Shown here one piece after another: positions 39,003 to 46,751 of a stretch of DNA of 64,000 nucleotides. A program made the position numbers and the translations under genes. Under the pieces are notes generated by a model. That model saw nothing but the letters and a program-made list of their open reading frames with translations. It made no database searches and was not told the origin of the DNA. Every line of letters begins with the position of its first letter. Position 1 is the first letter of the stretch. This stretch comes from JALZKA01 sp033856515 (lineage in GTDB: Bacteria; Actinomycetota; Thermoleophilia; Solirubrobacterales; 70-9), in contig JAWVEY010000055.1 of the NCBI GenBank assembly GCA_033856515.1, forward strand, positions 20,685 through 84,684. The letters run 5' to 3'.

Positions 39003-39416
39003 TCAGGGCGCTATGAAGTACAGGACAGGCTTCGAGACGTCCTTGAGGCAGACACCGTTGTTCCCGAACGTCGATTTCGTCACCAGCGCGTCGACTTCCT
39101 GGTTGGGCTCCGCCGGCCCGCTGAATGTCTTGTACTCGCCGTTCCCGTCGGTCTCCGTGGTCGCGAAGACATCGCCGTCCTCTTCGCGGAGCTTGACCAC
39201 TCTGCCGGCGACGCAGGTGTTCTTCTTCGACTTGACTTCACCGTAGAGATATGACCCCATGTCGCAGGGAGGCGGCCCGACGACGCCGCAGGCTTGATAG
39301 CCGAGCGTCACCTTCGACTCGATCTTCTTCGTGCCGCCCGCTGTGGCCGAATTCCCCGCGATGGCGACGGCGGCTATCGCTACCGCACCAAACAAGCGAC
39401 CCTGCCTCCATCTCAT
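39003..39416 (-). CDS. Small secreted protein, possibly Ig/carboxypeptidase-like, function unknown
   Basis: The 137-residue product has a signal peptide (MRWRQGRLFGAVAIAAVAIAGNSATA) and a beta-sandwich pattern (KVTLGYQACGVV, GSYLYGEVKSKKNTCVAGRVVKLREEDGDVFATTETDGNGEYKTF) resembling CarboxypepD/transthyretin-like repeats with the 'TxTDxxGxY' turn. Four cysteines may form two disulphides. The ATG at 39416 is used; the longer open frame would overlap the divergent gene and has no signal features. TACCGT lies seven bases upstream. Confidence 0.65.
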   Translation of the reverse strand: MRWRQGRLFGAVAIAAVAIAGNSATAGGTKKIESKVTLGYQACGVVGPPPCDMGSYLYGEVKSKKNTCVAGRVVKLREEDGDVFATTETDGNGEYKTFSGPAEPNQEVDALVTKSTFGNNGVCLKDVSKPVLYFIAP

Positions 39417-39423
39417 GGGCGAG

Positions 39424-39429
39424 ACGGTA
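39424..39429 (-). promoter_or_regulatory. -10-like hexamer of the small secreted protein gene
   Basis: TACCGT on the minus strand lies seven bases before the ATG at 39416. Confidence 0.35.
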
Positions 39430-39497
39430 GCCCTTTGGCCGCCGGATTGCAACGTCAGGAACCCGTCCGAAGGCGCGACTACCTTCGAGAATCCACT

Positions 39498-40802
39498 ATG
39501 GAAGCCTCGGAGAAACCACAACTTCAGATCGGCGACGAGCCTGACGGGACCGTCCGCGCGCTCGGCGACCGGATCGTCATCGAGGCGCTTACGGTCGACG
39601 ATCGGCGCGCCGCGGAAGTCGTCCGTGACCGAGCTCAGGCCGGCAGCTTGCCATCAGAGACCGTCCGCAAGGCGATCGAGATCGGCGCCCGCGTCCTCGA
39701 CTCCGAGGAGACCGCGGTCAACGTCGACTACGTCCGCCGCGAAATCGAGGCCAGCCTTGGCGAGTTGGACGAAAAGCTCGAAGGAACTCTCACGGCTTCG
39801 GCGGAATCGATCAGCGAGTCACTCGCGGAAGTATTCGAAGGCGACGAATCTCTGCTTGCGCAGGTCCGGGAAACGATTGCCAAGAACACTCACGAGACCC
39901 TTCAGGCCATGAGCCAAGTGCTGACTGCGGAGGACAGTACGAACCCGCTCGTGGCAGTCCAAAAGCAGCTCGGCAAGGCGATGCTCGAGGCCGAGGAGCG
40001 AAGCCGGGCCGAAGTAGAGCGTTTGCGCGATTCCCACTCAAAGGAAGCGCGGGCCATGCAAGGGCAGGTCGCGGAGCTTCGCAAGGAACTCGCCCGCCTG
40101 CTCGAGCGCGATGACGCCGACGACCGCGTCGCCGAGGCCGAGGAGGCCGGCACGCGCAAGGGCATCTCCTTCGAGGAGAAGGTCTTCGCGGCAATCGAGC
40201 AGATCGCATCGATCCGCAACGACTGCGCGATGCACACCGGCGGCGAGGGGGCCGAGGGCGGCGGCAAGAAGGGCGATGTCCTGGTCGAGCTGGGGGCCGC
40301 CGAAGGTCCCTCCGCGGGCCGGATCGTTTTCGAGTGCAAGGACAAGCAGCTTTCAAAGCGCGCGGCCTGGGACGAGCTCAACGCCGCCATGGCCTCCCGC
40401 GCGGCGTCCTTCGGCGTCCTCGTCGTGGCCGGCGACGACCGTGTGCCGGCGGGTCGCGAGCAGCTCCGCGAGTACGAGGGGAACAAGCTCATCGTCTCGG
40501 TCGACCGCGAGGATCCTGACGATCTGCCGCTGGCGCTTGCTTACCGTCTAGCCGCCGCTCGGGTGACGATGGCTCGCGACCGTGACCTCACGGTTGACGC
40601 GGCCGAAGTCCGGTCCGTCACCGAGGAGGCGCTCTCCTGCCTCCAGCAGGCTCAGGCGATCAAGTCGGCGCTGACAGGGATCAAGACCTCGTCGGACCGA
40701 GCCCGGTCCGGGCTCGACGAGATGATCGCGACGCTTCAGGTGAAGCTCGACCGGATCGACTCGCTGGTTGCGGAAGCGGCCGACGAGGCCGAACAGGACT
40801 AG
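39498..40802 (+). CDS. Coiled-coil protein with a possible PD-(D/E)XK-like core, DUF2130-like
   Basis: The 434-residue cytoplasmic protein has an N-terminal globular/helical part, a long coiled coil at about residues 150-220 (AMLEAEERSRAEVERLRDSHSKEARAMQGQVAELRKELARL) and then a core with GDVLVELGA followed by GRIVFECKDKQ and later FGVLVVAGDDRVPAGREQL. The D-x(n)-E-x-K arrangement (FECK) after a beta hairpin is the restriction-endonuclease-like fold signature, and the overall order resembles DUF2130/RmuC-type proteins. It could act on DNA or be an inactive scaffold. It stands alone; the stop shares CTAG with the convergent lipoprotein gene. Confidence 0.6.
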   Translation: MEASEKPQLQIGDEPDGTVRALGDRIVIEALTVDDRRAAEVVRDRAQAGSLPSETVRKAIEIGARVLDSEETAVNVDYVRREIEASLGELDEKLEGTLTASAESISESLAEVFEGDESLLAQVRETIAKNTHETLQAMSQVLTAEDSTNPLVAVQKQLGKAMLEAEERSRAEVERLRDSHSKEARAMQGQVAELRKELARLLERDDADDRVAEAEEAGTRKGISFEEKVFAAIEQIASIRNDCAMHTGGEGAEGGGKKGDVLVELGAAEGPSAGRIVFECKDKQLSKRAAWDELNAAMASRAASFGVLVVAGDDRVPAGREQLREYEGNKLIVSVDREDPDDLPLALAYRLAAARVTMARDRDLTVDAAEVRSVTEEALSCLQQAQAIKSALTGIKTSSDRARSGLDEMIATLQVKLDRIDSLVAEAADEAEQD

Positions 40803-41236
40803 GGCAGCAGCAGGTCGTTCTGGGACGACTCGCCGGGCGGACCGACGGTGATGGCGGCCGGCGCGATTGCCTCGTCGCCGGCAATCGCCTGGTACTTGCC
40901 CTCCTCGAGAGCGGCTTTGATCGAACCGGTCCCGCGCGGCGGGATGTCGCCGGACGCGGGGTCCTCGTCGCCCGGGCCATCCAGGATGAGCCGGGTCGGT
41001 TCCTCGGTCTGATTCGAGATCGTGATCACGACCAGTCCGGCGGCCGGGTCGCTGGGCGCGATCGAGACAGCCTTCTTGTCGATCGCCGCCGTCAGCTCGA
41101 CCGGGCTGGGCGGGCGCGGGTTGTTCTCGAAGTCTTCTTCGCCGCAGCCTGAGACGCCCACGATCAAAGCGAGGCCGACACCGGCCGCCACTACGCGGGA
41201 GCCTCCAAGGTTCTGGGCTACCTCCCGGATCCTCAT
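40799..41236 (-). CDS. Small lipoprotein with an Ig-like domain, function unknown
   Basis: The 145-residue protein has a lipoprotein signal (VGLALIVGVSGC) followed by a Pro/Asn linker and a beta-sandwich domain in which SIAPSDPAAGLVVITISNQTEEPTRLILDG reads like the 'blue-copper/PapD-like' DUF for extracytoplasmic Ig folds. No copper ligands are seen. A TAGGGT hexamer lies eleven bases before the ATG. Function unknown. Confidence 0.65.
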   Translation of the reverse strand: MRIREVAQNLGGSRVVAAGVGLALIVGVSGCGEEDFENNPRPPSPVELTAAIDKKAVSIAPSDPAAGLVVITISNQTEEPTRLILDGPGDEDPASGDIPPRGTGSIKAALEEGKYQAIAGDEAIAPAAITVGPPGESSQNDLLLP

Positions 41237-41278
41237 CTCCGAGCGGAACCCTATTCGACGGAAAGGTCGCCTGTCATC

Positions 41279-42229
41279 TCACAACTGTTCGAACGGCAGT
41301 TCGACCACCTCTGCCGCGACGTCATCGCCGACCTGTACCTCGGCCCCCGGCTCAGCCTCGCGCCGCAGAATCGCCAGCGCGATCGGCCCGTGGACCGGGG
41401 AGAGGACGGCGGTTCCGACCTTTCCTAGCTCGCGTTCTCCGAGGCTCACGACCGAGCCGGCCTCGGCGGCTTGCGAGAGGCGCAGGCCTCTTAGATGGCG
41501 GTTCGGCTTGCCCTTGTAGTGAAGGCGGGCCACCGTCTCCTGGCCGATGTAGCACCCCTTGGTGAAGCTCACCGCACGCTCGTTGATACCGGCTTCCTGC
41601 GGGATCGTTTCCTGGGTCATCTCACGGCCGAAGCGCGGGCGTCCGCTCTCGACGCGGAGGATCTCGAGAGCTTCCTCGGTTACTGCCGCCACGCCGCGCT
41701 TTTCGAGCGCGGTCAGCGCGCGATCTGCGTCGTCGGCGTCGACGACGAGGTCAAGGCCCTGATCGGTGCGAATAACCATGGCCTCGATCCCGTCGAAATC
41801 CGTCGCCGCGTGGTCGTTCTCAGAGCGAAGAGGAGGGAGACCCGTCTTCTCAGAGGAAGCGGGACCGACCAACGAGATCAGCGCGAGCTCGCCTGTTTGG
41901 TCTTCGATCGAGACGTCTCGTCCGATCGCGTACATCGTGAGATGGCGAAGGACTGCGGCGAGGGTCTCCGGCTCGACGCCAATCCGGACGTCGTCTGCGG
42001 TCCGGAGGACCCTCATGTCGGCCTGCATCTTGCCCTTGCGGTCAAGGAGGGCCGAGTAGGCGCCCTGGCCGGCCTCGAGCGCCTCTACGTCGTTGGTCAG
42101 CTGCCCTTGCAGGTACTCGGCGGCGTCTTGGCCGCTGACCACGACGATGCCGCGCTCGCGCCGTGCGGCGCCCGCCTCCTCGCGAAGGGCGCGGTACTGC
42201 CCGTCCAGCTCGATCGCAAGCTCGCTCAC
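41279..42229 (-). CDS. ygfZ: Folate-binding YgfZ/GcvT-like protein
   Basis: The 316-residue protein is the GcvT-fold relative that helps assemble or repair iron-sulphur clusters using folate. The signature KGCYIGQETVARLHYKGKPNR with C226 is intact, and the N-terminal GxDAxxYLQGQLTNDV segment is present. It would act in the cytoplasm and supports enzymes such as radical SAM proteins; the F420 enzyme FbiC is one such client in this window. A TAGAAT hexamer seven bases before the GTG suggests a leaderless transcript. Confidence 0.88.
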   Translation of the reverse strand: MSELAIELDGQYRALREEAGAARRERGIVVVSGQDAAEYLQGQLTNDVEALEAGQGAYSALLDRKGKMQADMRVLRTADDVRIGVEPETLAAVLRHLTMYAIGRDVSIEDQTGELALISLVGPASSEKTGLPPLRSENDHAATDFDGIEAMVIRTDQGLDLVVDADDADRALTALEKRGVAAVTEEALEILRVESGRPRFGREMTQETIPQEAGINERAVSFTKGCYIGQETVARLHYKGKPNRHLRGLRLSQAAEAGSVVSLGERELGKVGTAVLSPVHGPIALAILRREAEPGAEVQVGDDVAAEVVELPFEQL

Positions 42230-42236
42230 TCGTCGG

Positions 42237-42242
42237 ATTCTA
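42237..42242 (-). promoter_or_regulatory. -10-like hexamer of ygfZ
   Basis: TAGAAT on the minus strand lies seven bases before the GTG at 42229, one of the best matches to TANNNT in the window. Confidence 0.5.
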
Positions 42243-42263
42243 GGTGGGGAACGCCTTTGAGGT

Positions 42264-42277
42264 TTTGATGTGTCAAA
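42264..42277 (+). promoter_or_regulatory. Inverted repeat TTTGA-TGTG-TCAAA before the metal operon
   Basis: TTTGA at 42264-42268 and TCAAA at 42273-42277 form a small palindrome nine bases before the GTG at 42287, followed directly by another TTTGA. The position over the expected promoter suits an operator for the DtxR/MntR-family protein encoded third in the operon, but it does not match a known DtxR box. Confidence 0.4.
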
Positions 42278-42286
42278 CTTTGATTT

Positions 42287-43426
42287 GTGGACGAACTAAA
42301 CAAGGAGGACGAGCGCGCCCACAAGCTCAGCCGCCGCAGGCTCCTGGCTGGCGGTCTTGCAGCGGCGCCGGCGCTTGCCGCGCTTAATGAGGTCGTGCCG
42401 CAATCCCAGGCGAGCGCGCCGGCACCGGCGATGGGCGTTGATCACGCTCACCTCAACGGGCTTGGCACTGCGGGCGCGACGTTCAGGGGCGGGCAGACCG
42501 TCAATCACAAGGCGAACGGCTTCAACCCCACCGACGTCCTTCGCGACTTCGACTACGGGACGACAACGCGGCTCGCCTCGGGGCGCGTTCTTCGCGAGTG
42601 GCAGCTGATCGCCGCCGACAAGGAGATCGAGGTCGCGCCGGGAGTGAAGTTCCCCGCCTGGACCTACAACGGCCGGGTGCCGGGGCCGACGCTCCGTTGC
42701 ACCGAGGGCGACCTTCTTCGAATCACCTTCATCAACGGCTCTTCCCACCCGCACACGGTCCACTTTCATGGCCTCCACCCATCGGCGATGGACGGCGTGC
42801 CGGGCGCGGGCGCCGGGATCATCGAGCCGGGCCACTCGACGGTTTACGAGTTCGATGCCGAGCCCTTCGGCGTCCACCTCTACCACTGCCACGTCTCGCC
42901 GCTCGCCGAGCACATCGCGCGTGGCATGTACGGCACGTTCATCGTCGACCCCAAGGTTGGTCGTGAGGACGCTGACGAGCTGGTCATGGTCCAGAACGGC
43001 TGGAACACGACTTTCGACGCCGAGAGCAACCAGCTCTATGCCGTGAACGCGATCCCGTTCCACTTCGTGAACGAGCCGATCCAGGTCGCGCGCGACGAGC
43101 TGATCCGGATCTACCTCGTGAACATCCTGGAGTACGACCCGATCAACTCGTTCCACATCCACGGGAACTTCTTCAACTACTTCCCGACCGGCACCTCGCT
43201 CACCCCGACCGAGTTCACCGACACGGTGATCCAGGGACAGGCGCAGCGCGGCATCCTGGAGATGAATTTCCCCAACCCGGGCGAGTTCATGTTCCACGCC
43301 CACAAGACGGAGTTCGCCGACCTCGGGTGGATGGGGTTCTTTGAGGTTGGCGGCGGAGATCTCTCTGGGAAGCTCGCGGCGCTCGGCGCGGACATCTGTG
43401 ACCTCAGCCCGCAGGGAACGGCATGA
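42287..43426 (+). CDS. Tat-exported two-domain multicopper oxidase
   Basis: The 379-residue protein has a twin-arginine signal (SRRRLLAGG at 15-23) and two cupredoxin domains. Copper motifs are HTVHFHG at 156-162, HLYHCHVSPLAEHIARGM at 197-214 (H200, C201, H202, then M214: a type 1 site in domain 1), SFHIHG at 289-293 and FHAHKTEFADLGWMG at 336-350, where no cysteine is present. This resembles two-domain oxidases with the blue copper in the first domain. Oxidation of a metal such as Mn(II) or Fe(II), or copper protection, is plausible given the coupled ZIP and metalloregulator genes; laccase activity or nitrite reduction are alternatives. Confidence 0.85.
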   Translation: MDELNKEDERAHKLSRRRLLAGGLAAAPALAALNEVVPQSQASAPAPAMGVDHAHLNGLGTAGATFRGGQTVNHKANGFNPTDVLRDFDYGTTTRLASGRVLREWQLIAADKEIEVAPGVKFPAWTYNGRVPGPTLRCTEGDLLRITFINGSSHPHTVHFHGLHPSAMDGVPGAGAGIIEPGHSTVYEFDAEPFGVHLYHCHVSPLAEHIARGMYGTFIVDPKVGREDADELVMVQNGWNTTFDAESNQLYAVNAIPFHFVNEPIQVARDELIRIYLVNILEYDPINSFHIHGNFFNYFPTGTSLTPTEFTDTVIQGQAQRGILEMNFPNPGEFMFHAHKTEFADLGWMGFFEVGGGDLSGKLAALGADICDLSPQGTA

Positions 43427-44595
43427 CCGAGCGCGTTCCACTCTGGGCACTGGCGGGAGGCGTGTTCGCCCTGATCGCAGCCGTGCTGGTGACGATCGCA
43501 GTCATCGGCGACGAGACGCTGCCCGACCGCGCCGGCCCACCGATCGAAGAGCTCGCGGTCGAGAAGACCAAGCTCGAGCCGAACAAGATCGAGCTGACGG
43601 TCCGCAACACGGGCCCGGACGAGGTCCAGGTGGCCCAGGTCTTCGTCGCCGATTCCTACGTCGACTTCGACGGCGCCGTCGAGCCAATCGGCCGACTCCA
43701 GTCGGAAACGATCACCGTGGACTTCCCTTGGCAGGAAGGTCAGCCGTACCTGGTCTCATTCGTCACCTCGACCGGCCTCGTGATCGAGCACCAGATCGAC
43801 GCGGCCGTCGAGACGCCGGACACCGATGGCGACCTGTTCGCGCTGATGGCTCTCCTGGGTCTCTATGTGGGCGTCATCCCAATCGCGCTCGGCATGCTTT
43901 TGCTGCCCGCGATGAGACGGTTCCGCCCAACGTGGATCCGAGCTGTCATGGCAGTGACCGTCGGCCTCCTCGCGTTCCTTGCTGTCGACGCGAGCCTCGA
44001 GGGGTTCGAGATCGCTGGTGAGTCCGGCGGCGCCTTCGGTGGCAACGAGCTCGTCCTGCTCGGCGCGGGCCTGGCCTTCATGGCGCTGACCGCCGTGGAT
44101 CGCTATCTGTCTAATAAGAGCGAGGGCGAGGCGGGATCCGGCGGAGCGCGGCTCGCGCTGATGATCGCGATCGGAATCGGCCTTCACAATATGGGGGAGG
44201 GCCTCGCGATCGGATCTGCCTACGCGATCGGAGAGCTGGCGCTCGGCGCCGCCCTCGTCGTCGGCTTTGCCATCCACAACACGACCGAGGGATTCGCGAT
44301 CGTCGCGCCCCTGGTGCGCGATAACGAACGGCCGACCATCGGCCGCCTCGCGCTGCTCGGAGTCATCGCCGGGGCGCCTGCGATTCTGGGAGCCATCATC
44401 GGAGCGACGGTCACGAACGCGGAGCTCTCGGCCTTCCTCCTGGGCATCGGCGTCGGGGCCGTGATCCAGGTGATCGTGCAGATCGCTCCATCGATGCGCG
44501 ACGCGGCTGGACGCACGCTTGACGCCATGACCGCCTCAGCTATCGCCGCCGGGGCCATCGCGTTCTATTTGACAAGCCTTCTGGTGAGTGTCTGA
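43423..44595 (+). CDS. ZIP-family metal transporter with an N-terminal extracytoplasmic domain
   Basis: The 390-residue membrane protein starts in the stop of the oxidase gene (ATGA). Residues 1-30 contain TM1, residues 35-130 form a beta-rich extracytoplasmic domain (ELTVRNTGPDEVQVAQVFVADSYVDF) resembling CARDB-like folds, and the remaining part has seven or eight TMs with the ZIP metal-site helices HNMGEGLAIG and HNTTEGFAI. ZIP proteins import divalent Zn, Mn or Fe. The extra domain is not part of a standard ZIP protein and may receive metal from, or dock to, the coupled oxidase. The last base pair overlap (TGATG) links it to the regulator gene. Confidence 0.85.
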   Translation: MTERVPLWALAGGVFALIAAVLVTIAVIGDETLPDRAGPPIEELAVEKTKLEPNKIELTVRNTGPDEVQVAQVFVADSYVDFDGAVEPIGRLQSETITVDFPWQEGQPYLVSFVTSTGLVIEHQIDAAVETPDTDGDLFALMALLGLYVGVIPIALGMLLLPAMRRFRPTWIRAVMAVTVGLLAFLAVDASLEGFEIAGESGGAFGGNELVLLGAGLAFMALTAVDRYLSNKSEGEAGSGGARLALMIAIGIGLHNMGEGLAIGSAYAIGELALGAALVVGFAIHNTTEGFAIVAPLVRDNERPTIGRLALLGVIAGAPAILGAIIGATVTNAELSAFLLGIGVGAVIQVIVQIAPSMRDAAGRTLDAMTASAIAAGAIAFYLTSLLVSV

Positions 44596-45284
44596 TGGCA
44601 CATTCAGGCTTCAGGCGCCCGCAGGCCCTCAACACCGAGGCCGTCGAGGACTATGCGAAGGCGCTACACGCGCTCGCGCAGCGCTGCGAGGGCCCTGTGT
44701 CGACGTCGGCGCTCGCCGAGCGGCTCGGCGTTTCGGCCGGGTCGGTCACATCGATGCTGAAGCGCATGGACGAGATGGGCCTGGTTCGCCATGAGCCTTA
44801 CCGGGGCGCGCTCCTCACGGAGAAGGGCGAGCGAGTCGCGCTCGAGGTCATCCGCCATCACCGGTTGCTGGAGTCGTATCTGGCCGAGGTGCTCGGGATG
44901 CCGTGGGACCGCGTCCACGACGAGGCCGAGGTGCTCGAGCATTACATCTCCGAAGAGCTCGAGGAGAGGATCGCGAACGCGCTCGGCGATCCGGCTCACG
45001 ATCCGCACGGCGATCCGATCCCGAACGCGCAGCTCGCCCTTGCAGACGACGACACCGTGCGCCTGACGGAGCTCCAGCCTGGCTCCGTCGCCTCGTTCGC
45101 GCGCGTCTCCGACTCGGACCCCGAGATGCTCCGCTACCTCGACGAGCGCGGCATCAGGCCCGGTTCGGAGCTCGAGGTCGTGAGCCGCGACCCGTTCGAG
45201 GGTCCGCTCCACGTGACAGTGGGCGGAGCCGAGCACATCCTGGGCGAGCGCCTCGCGGGCGCGATCCGCGTCGTCACCGCCTAG
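44595..45284 (+). CDS. DtxR/MntR-family metal-dependent repressor
   Basis: The 229-residue regulator has an N-terminal winged helix (TSALAERLGVSAGSVTSMLKRMDEMGLV), a dimerisation/metal domain and a C-terminal FeoA/SH3-like domain (IRPGSELEVVSRDPFEGPLHVTVGG). Residues aligning with the metal site are D19, H89, E112, E115 and H116; the position of the DtxR/IdeR cysteine is E112, as in MntR, although MntR's E11 is K22 here. This suggests Mn(II) rather than Fe(II) sensing. It is co-translated with the ZIP and oxidase genes and probably represses that operon when metal is abundant. Confidence 0.85.
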   Translation: MAHSGFRRPQALNTEAVEDYAKALHALAQRCEGPVSTSALAERLGVSAGSVTSMLKRMDEMGLVRHEPYRGALLTEKGERVALEVIRHHRLLESYLAEVLGMPWDRVHDEAEVLEHYISEELEERIANALGDPAHDPHGDPIPNAQLALADDDTVRLTELQPGSVASFARVSDSDPEMLRYLDERGIRPGSELEVVSRDPFEGPLHVTVGGAEHILGERLAGAIRVVTA

Positions 45285-45308
45285 GTGCCAGGCACGGTGC
45301 CTGGCACC
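45284..45308. repeat. REP-like palindrome, copy 2 (12-bp arms)
   Basis: GGTGCCAGGCAC at 45284-45295 and GTGCCTGGCACC at 45297-45308 are exact complements around one G. It overlaps the last base of the DtxR stop codon. A second inverted repeat, CAGGTGCG at 45308-45315 and CGCACCTG at 45335-45342, follows directly and could form a larger hairpin. Confidence 0.75.
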
Positions 45309-45370
45309 AGGTGCGGCGGTACAGACACCAATAACGCACCTGCTTCTTGCGTCGCCGTTCGGCAACGCAT

Positions 45371-45376
45371 TAGATT
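45371..45376 (+). promoter_or_regulatory. -10-like hexamer of a small conserved gene
   Basis: TAGATT lies six bases before the ATG at 45383. Confidence 0.4.
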
Positions 45377-45382
45377 CCTGCC

Positions 45383-45745
45383 ATGGCCCTCGCCGAGAGC
45401 TTCCAGGAGATCCTCGACTCGCTTCCCGACGACTGGACCGACCTCACGCTCGACTTTCGGCTCCCCGACGAGTCGCGCTACATCGACGCGGCGGTGATCC
45501 TCACCCAGGTGAACGCGCAGCCGTACTCGAAGGCCGATTGGCACTGGCGGATCCTGGTCGCGAACAAGTTCGGCCACGCGGCAGCGGCGCAGACGGTGAA
45601 GGGAACGCTCGAGCTCCTCGACGGCGAGGGGATCGAAGGCGAGATGGTCCTCCGCGACTTCCGCGAGGGCCGAGCCGAGGTCAAGCAGATGTGGGGCCGC
45701 CCGGAGTCCGTACGCCAGCAGTTCCGCCGCTCGCGCCGCCTCTAG
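45383..45745 (+). CDS. Small conserved protein, function unknown
   Basis: The 120-residue cytoplasmic protein has a pattern of alternating strands (TLDFRLPDESRYIDAAVILTQ, WHWRILVANKFGHAAAAQTVKGTLELLDGEGI) followed by a basic C-terminus (RRSRRL). No motif or family is recognised; the composition and codon use match its neighbours. It is a single-gene unit with its own -10 hexamer and overlaps the convergent substrate-binding protein gene through CTAG. Confidence 0.55.
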   Translation: MALAESFQEILDSLPDDWTDLTLDFRLPDESRYIDAAVILTQVNAQPYSKADWHWRILVANKFGHAAAAQTVKGTLELLDGEGIEGEMVLRDFREGRAEVKQMWGRPESVRQQFRRSRRL

Positions 45746-46710
45746 GGATCGGCGAAGCCCTCCAGGATCGTTTCGGCTTGCGGCACAGCGATGCCGTTTG
45801 CGCGGGCGAACTCTTTCCAGTTCGCGTAGCGGGCCGGCGTCAAGCGGCCTGGCTCGACGCCGTCGGAGAACGCATCGACCTCAACCAGCGCCTCCATTTG
45901 ATTCTCTTGGGTGCCTCGTTCCAAACCGTCGACAGCACCGAGGAAATCTTCGAGCGCCGCCTCGGGATCGTCGGCCGCCAGCTCTGACCCCCTTCTTAGC
46001 CCTTCCTGCATAGCGGCCACGAGCTCTGGGTCGTCCCTCGCCAGCTCGCCGGTCGTGACCACCACGAGCTCCGGGTAAGGCTCCGCCGCGAAGTCGCCGA
46101 CACGGAACTCGCGTGTCGGGACGCCAAGCTCGCGCAGCGCCACTCCCTCCGCGTTCCAGAACGCCGTCGCCGCGTCGACGCGCCCGGCAGAAAGCGCTGC
46201 GACCGCATCGAAGCCGATGACCGTGCGCTCGATCGTGGCCGGATCGCCGCCGTTCGCCTCGACCACAGCGTCGAGGATTGCGTCGTCAGACGGCAGGCCC
46301 GTGACGCCGACCTCGCCGCCCTCCAGATCTCGCGGGCGCTTCACCTGATCACCGTCGCCAGCGATGACTGAGGCAAGCGGCACCTGCACCAGGGCGCCGA
46401 TGGGCGTTAATTCGAACCCGCGCTCGGACGCCGTCCCGAGGTCGTTGATGTCCATCACGGCGAAGTCGGTTCGGCCTGCGGCAAGGAGCTTCGGAGCGTC
46501 GGTCGAGTCGCCTGGAGGCTGGATCTTGAGGTCCAAGCCCTCGTCGGCGAACCAGCCGTTCTCCTGCGCCGCGTACAGCCCCGAGTGCACCGCGTTCGGG
46601 GTGAAGTCGAGCACGAGCGTCGCCTCGCGTGAGGCGCCCGGTTCAGCACCGTCCTCGCCGCACCCATTGAGCGCGAGGACGGCCGCCAGCAGCGCGACGA
46701 CCCGTTTCAT
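45742..46710 (-). CDS. NMT1/THI5-like ABC transporter substrate-binding lipoprotein
   Basis: The 322-residue lipoprotein (lipobox LNGC, lipidated C17) has a periplasmic-binding fold of the NMT1/THI5 group: VLDFTPNAVHSGLYAAQENGWFADEGLDLKI, LLAAGRTDFAVMDINDL and the later ELAVVTTGELARDDPELVAAMQEGL-type segment. Relatives bind thiamine precursors (hydroxymethylpyrimidine), sulfonates or nitrate. No ABC permease or ATPase gene is nearby, so the rest of the transporter is elsewhere. TAAGCT lies nine bases before the ATG and a divergent hexamer serves the pyrophosphatase gene. Confidence 0.85.
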   Translation of the reverse strand: MKRVVALLAAVLALNGCGEDGAEPGASREATLVLDFTPNAVHSGLYAAQENGWFADEGLDLKIQPPGDSTDAPKLLAAGRTDFAVMDINDLGTASERGFELTPIGALVQVPLASVIAGDGDQVKRPRDLEGGEVGVTGLPSDDAILDAVVEANGGDPATIERTVIGFDAVAALSAGRVDAATAFWNAEGVALRELGVPTREFRVGDFAAEPYPELVVVTTGELARDDPELVAAMQEGLRRGSELAADDPEAALEDFLGAVDGLERGTQENQMEALVEVDAFSDGVEPGRLTPARYANWKEFARANGIAVPQAETILEGFADP

Positions 46711-46719
46711 CCGGCGGCG

Positions 46720-46725
46720 AGCTTA
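46720..46725 (-). promoter_or_regulatory. -10-like hexamer of the substrate-binding protein gene
   Basis: TAAGCT on the minus strand lies nine bases before the ATG at 46710; the divergent -10 of ppa is 11 bases away. Confidence 0.4.
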
Positions 46726-46736
46726 CGTCCTTCGGG

Positions 46737-46742
46737 TATAGG
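46737..46742 (+). promoter_or_regulatory. -10-like hexamer of ppa
   Basis: TATAGG lies nine bases before the GTG at 46752. The same TATAGG hexamer precedes the gene at 26918. Confidence 0.45.
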
Positions 46743-46751
46743 CTCGCCGGC

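Noticed and set aside
44595..45284. Ferric uptake-type IdeR role for the DtxR-family regulator
   Set aside because: The key cysteine of IdeR/DtxR is replaced by Glu, which favours an Mn-type site, though K22 at the MntR E11 position leaves some doubt.
45985..46000. Third copy of the GGGGTCTGACCCC palindrome in the substrate-binding protein gene
   Set aside because: Only the CTGACCCCC half is present and it is not palindromic, so it is a chance resemblance.
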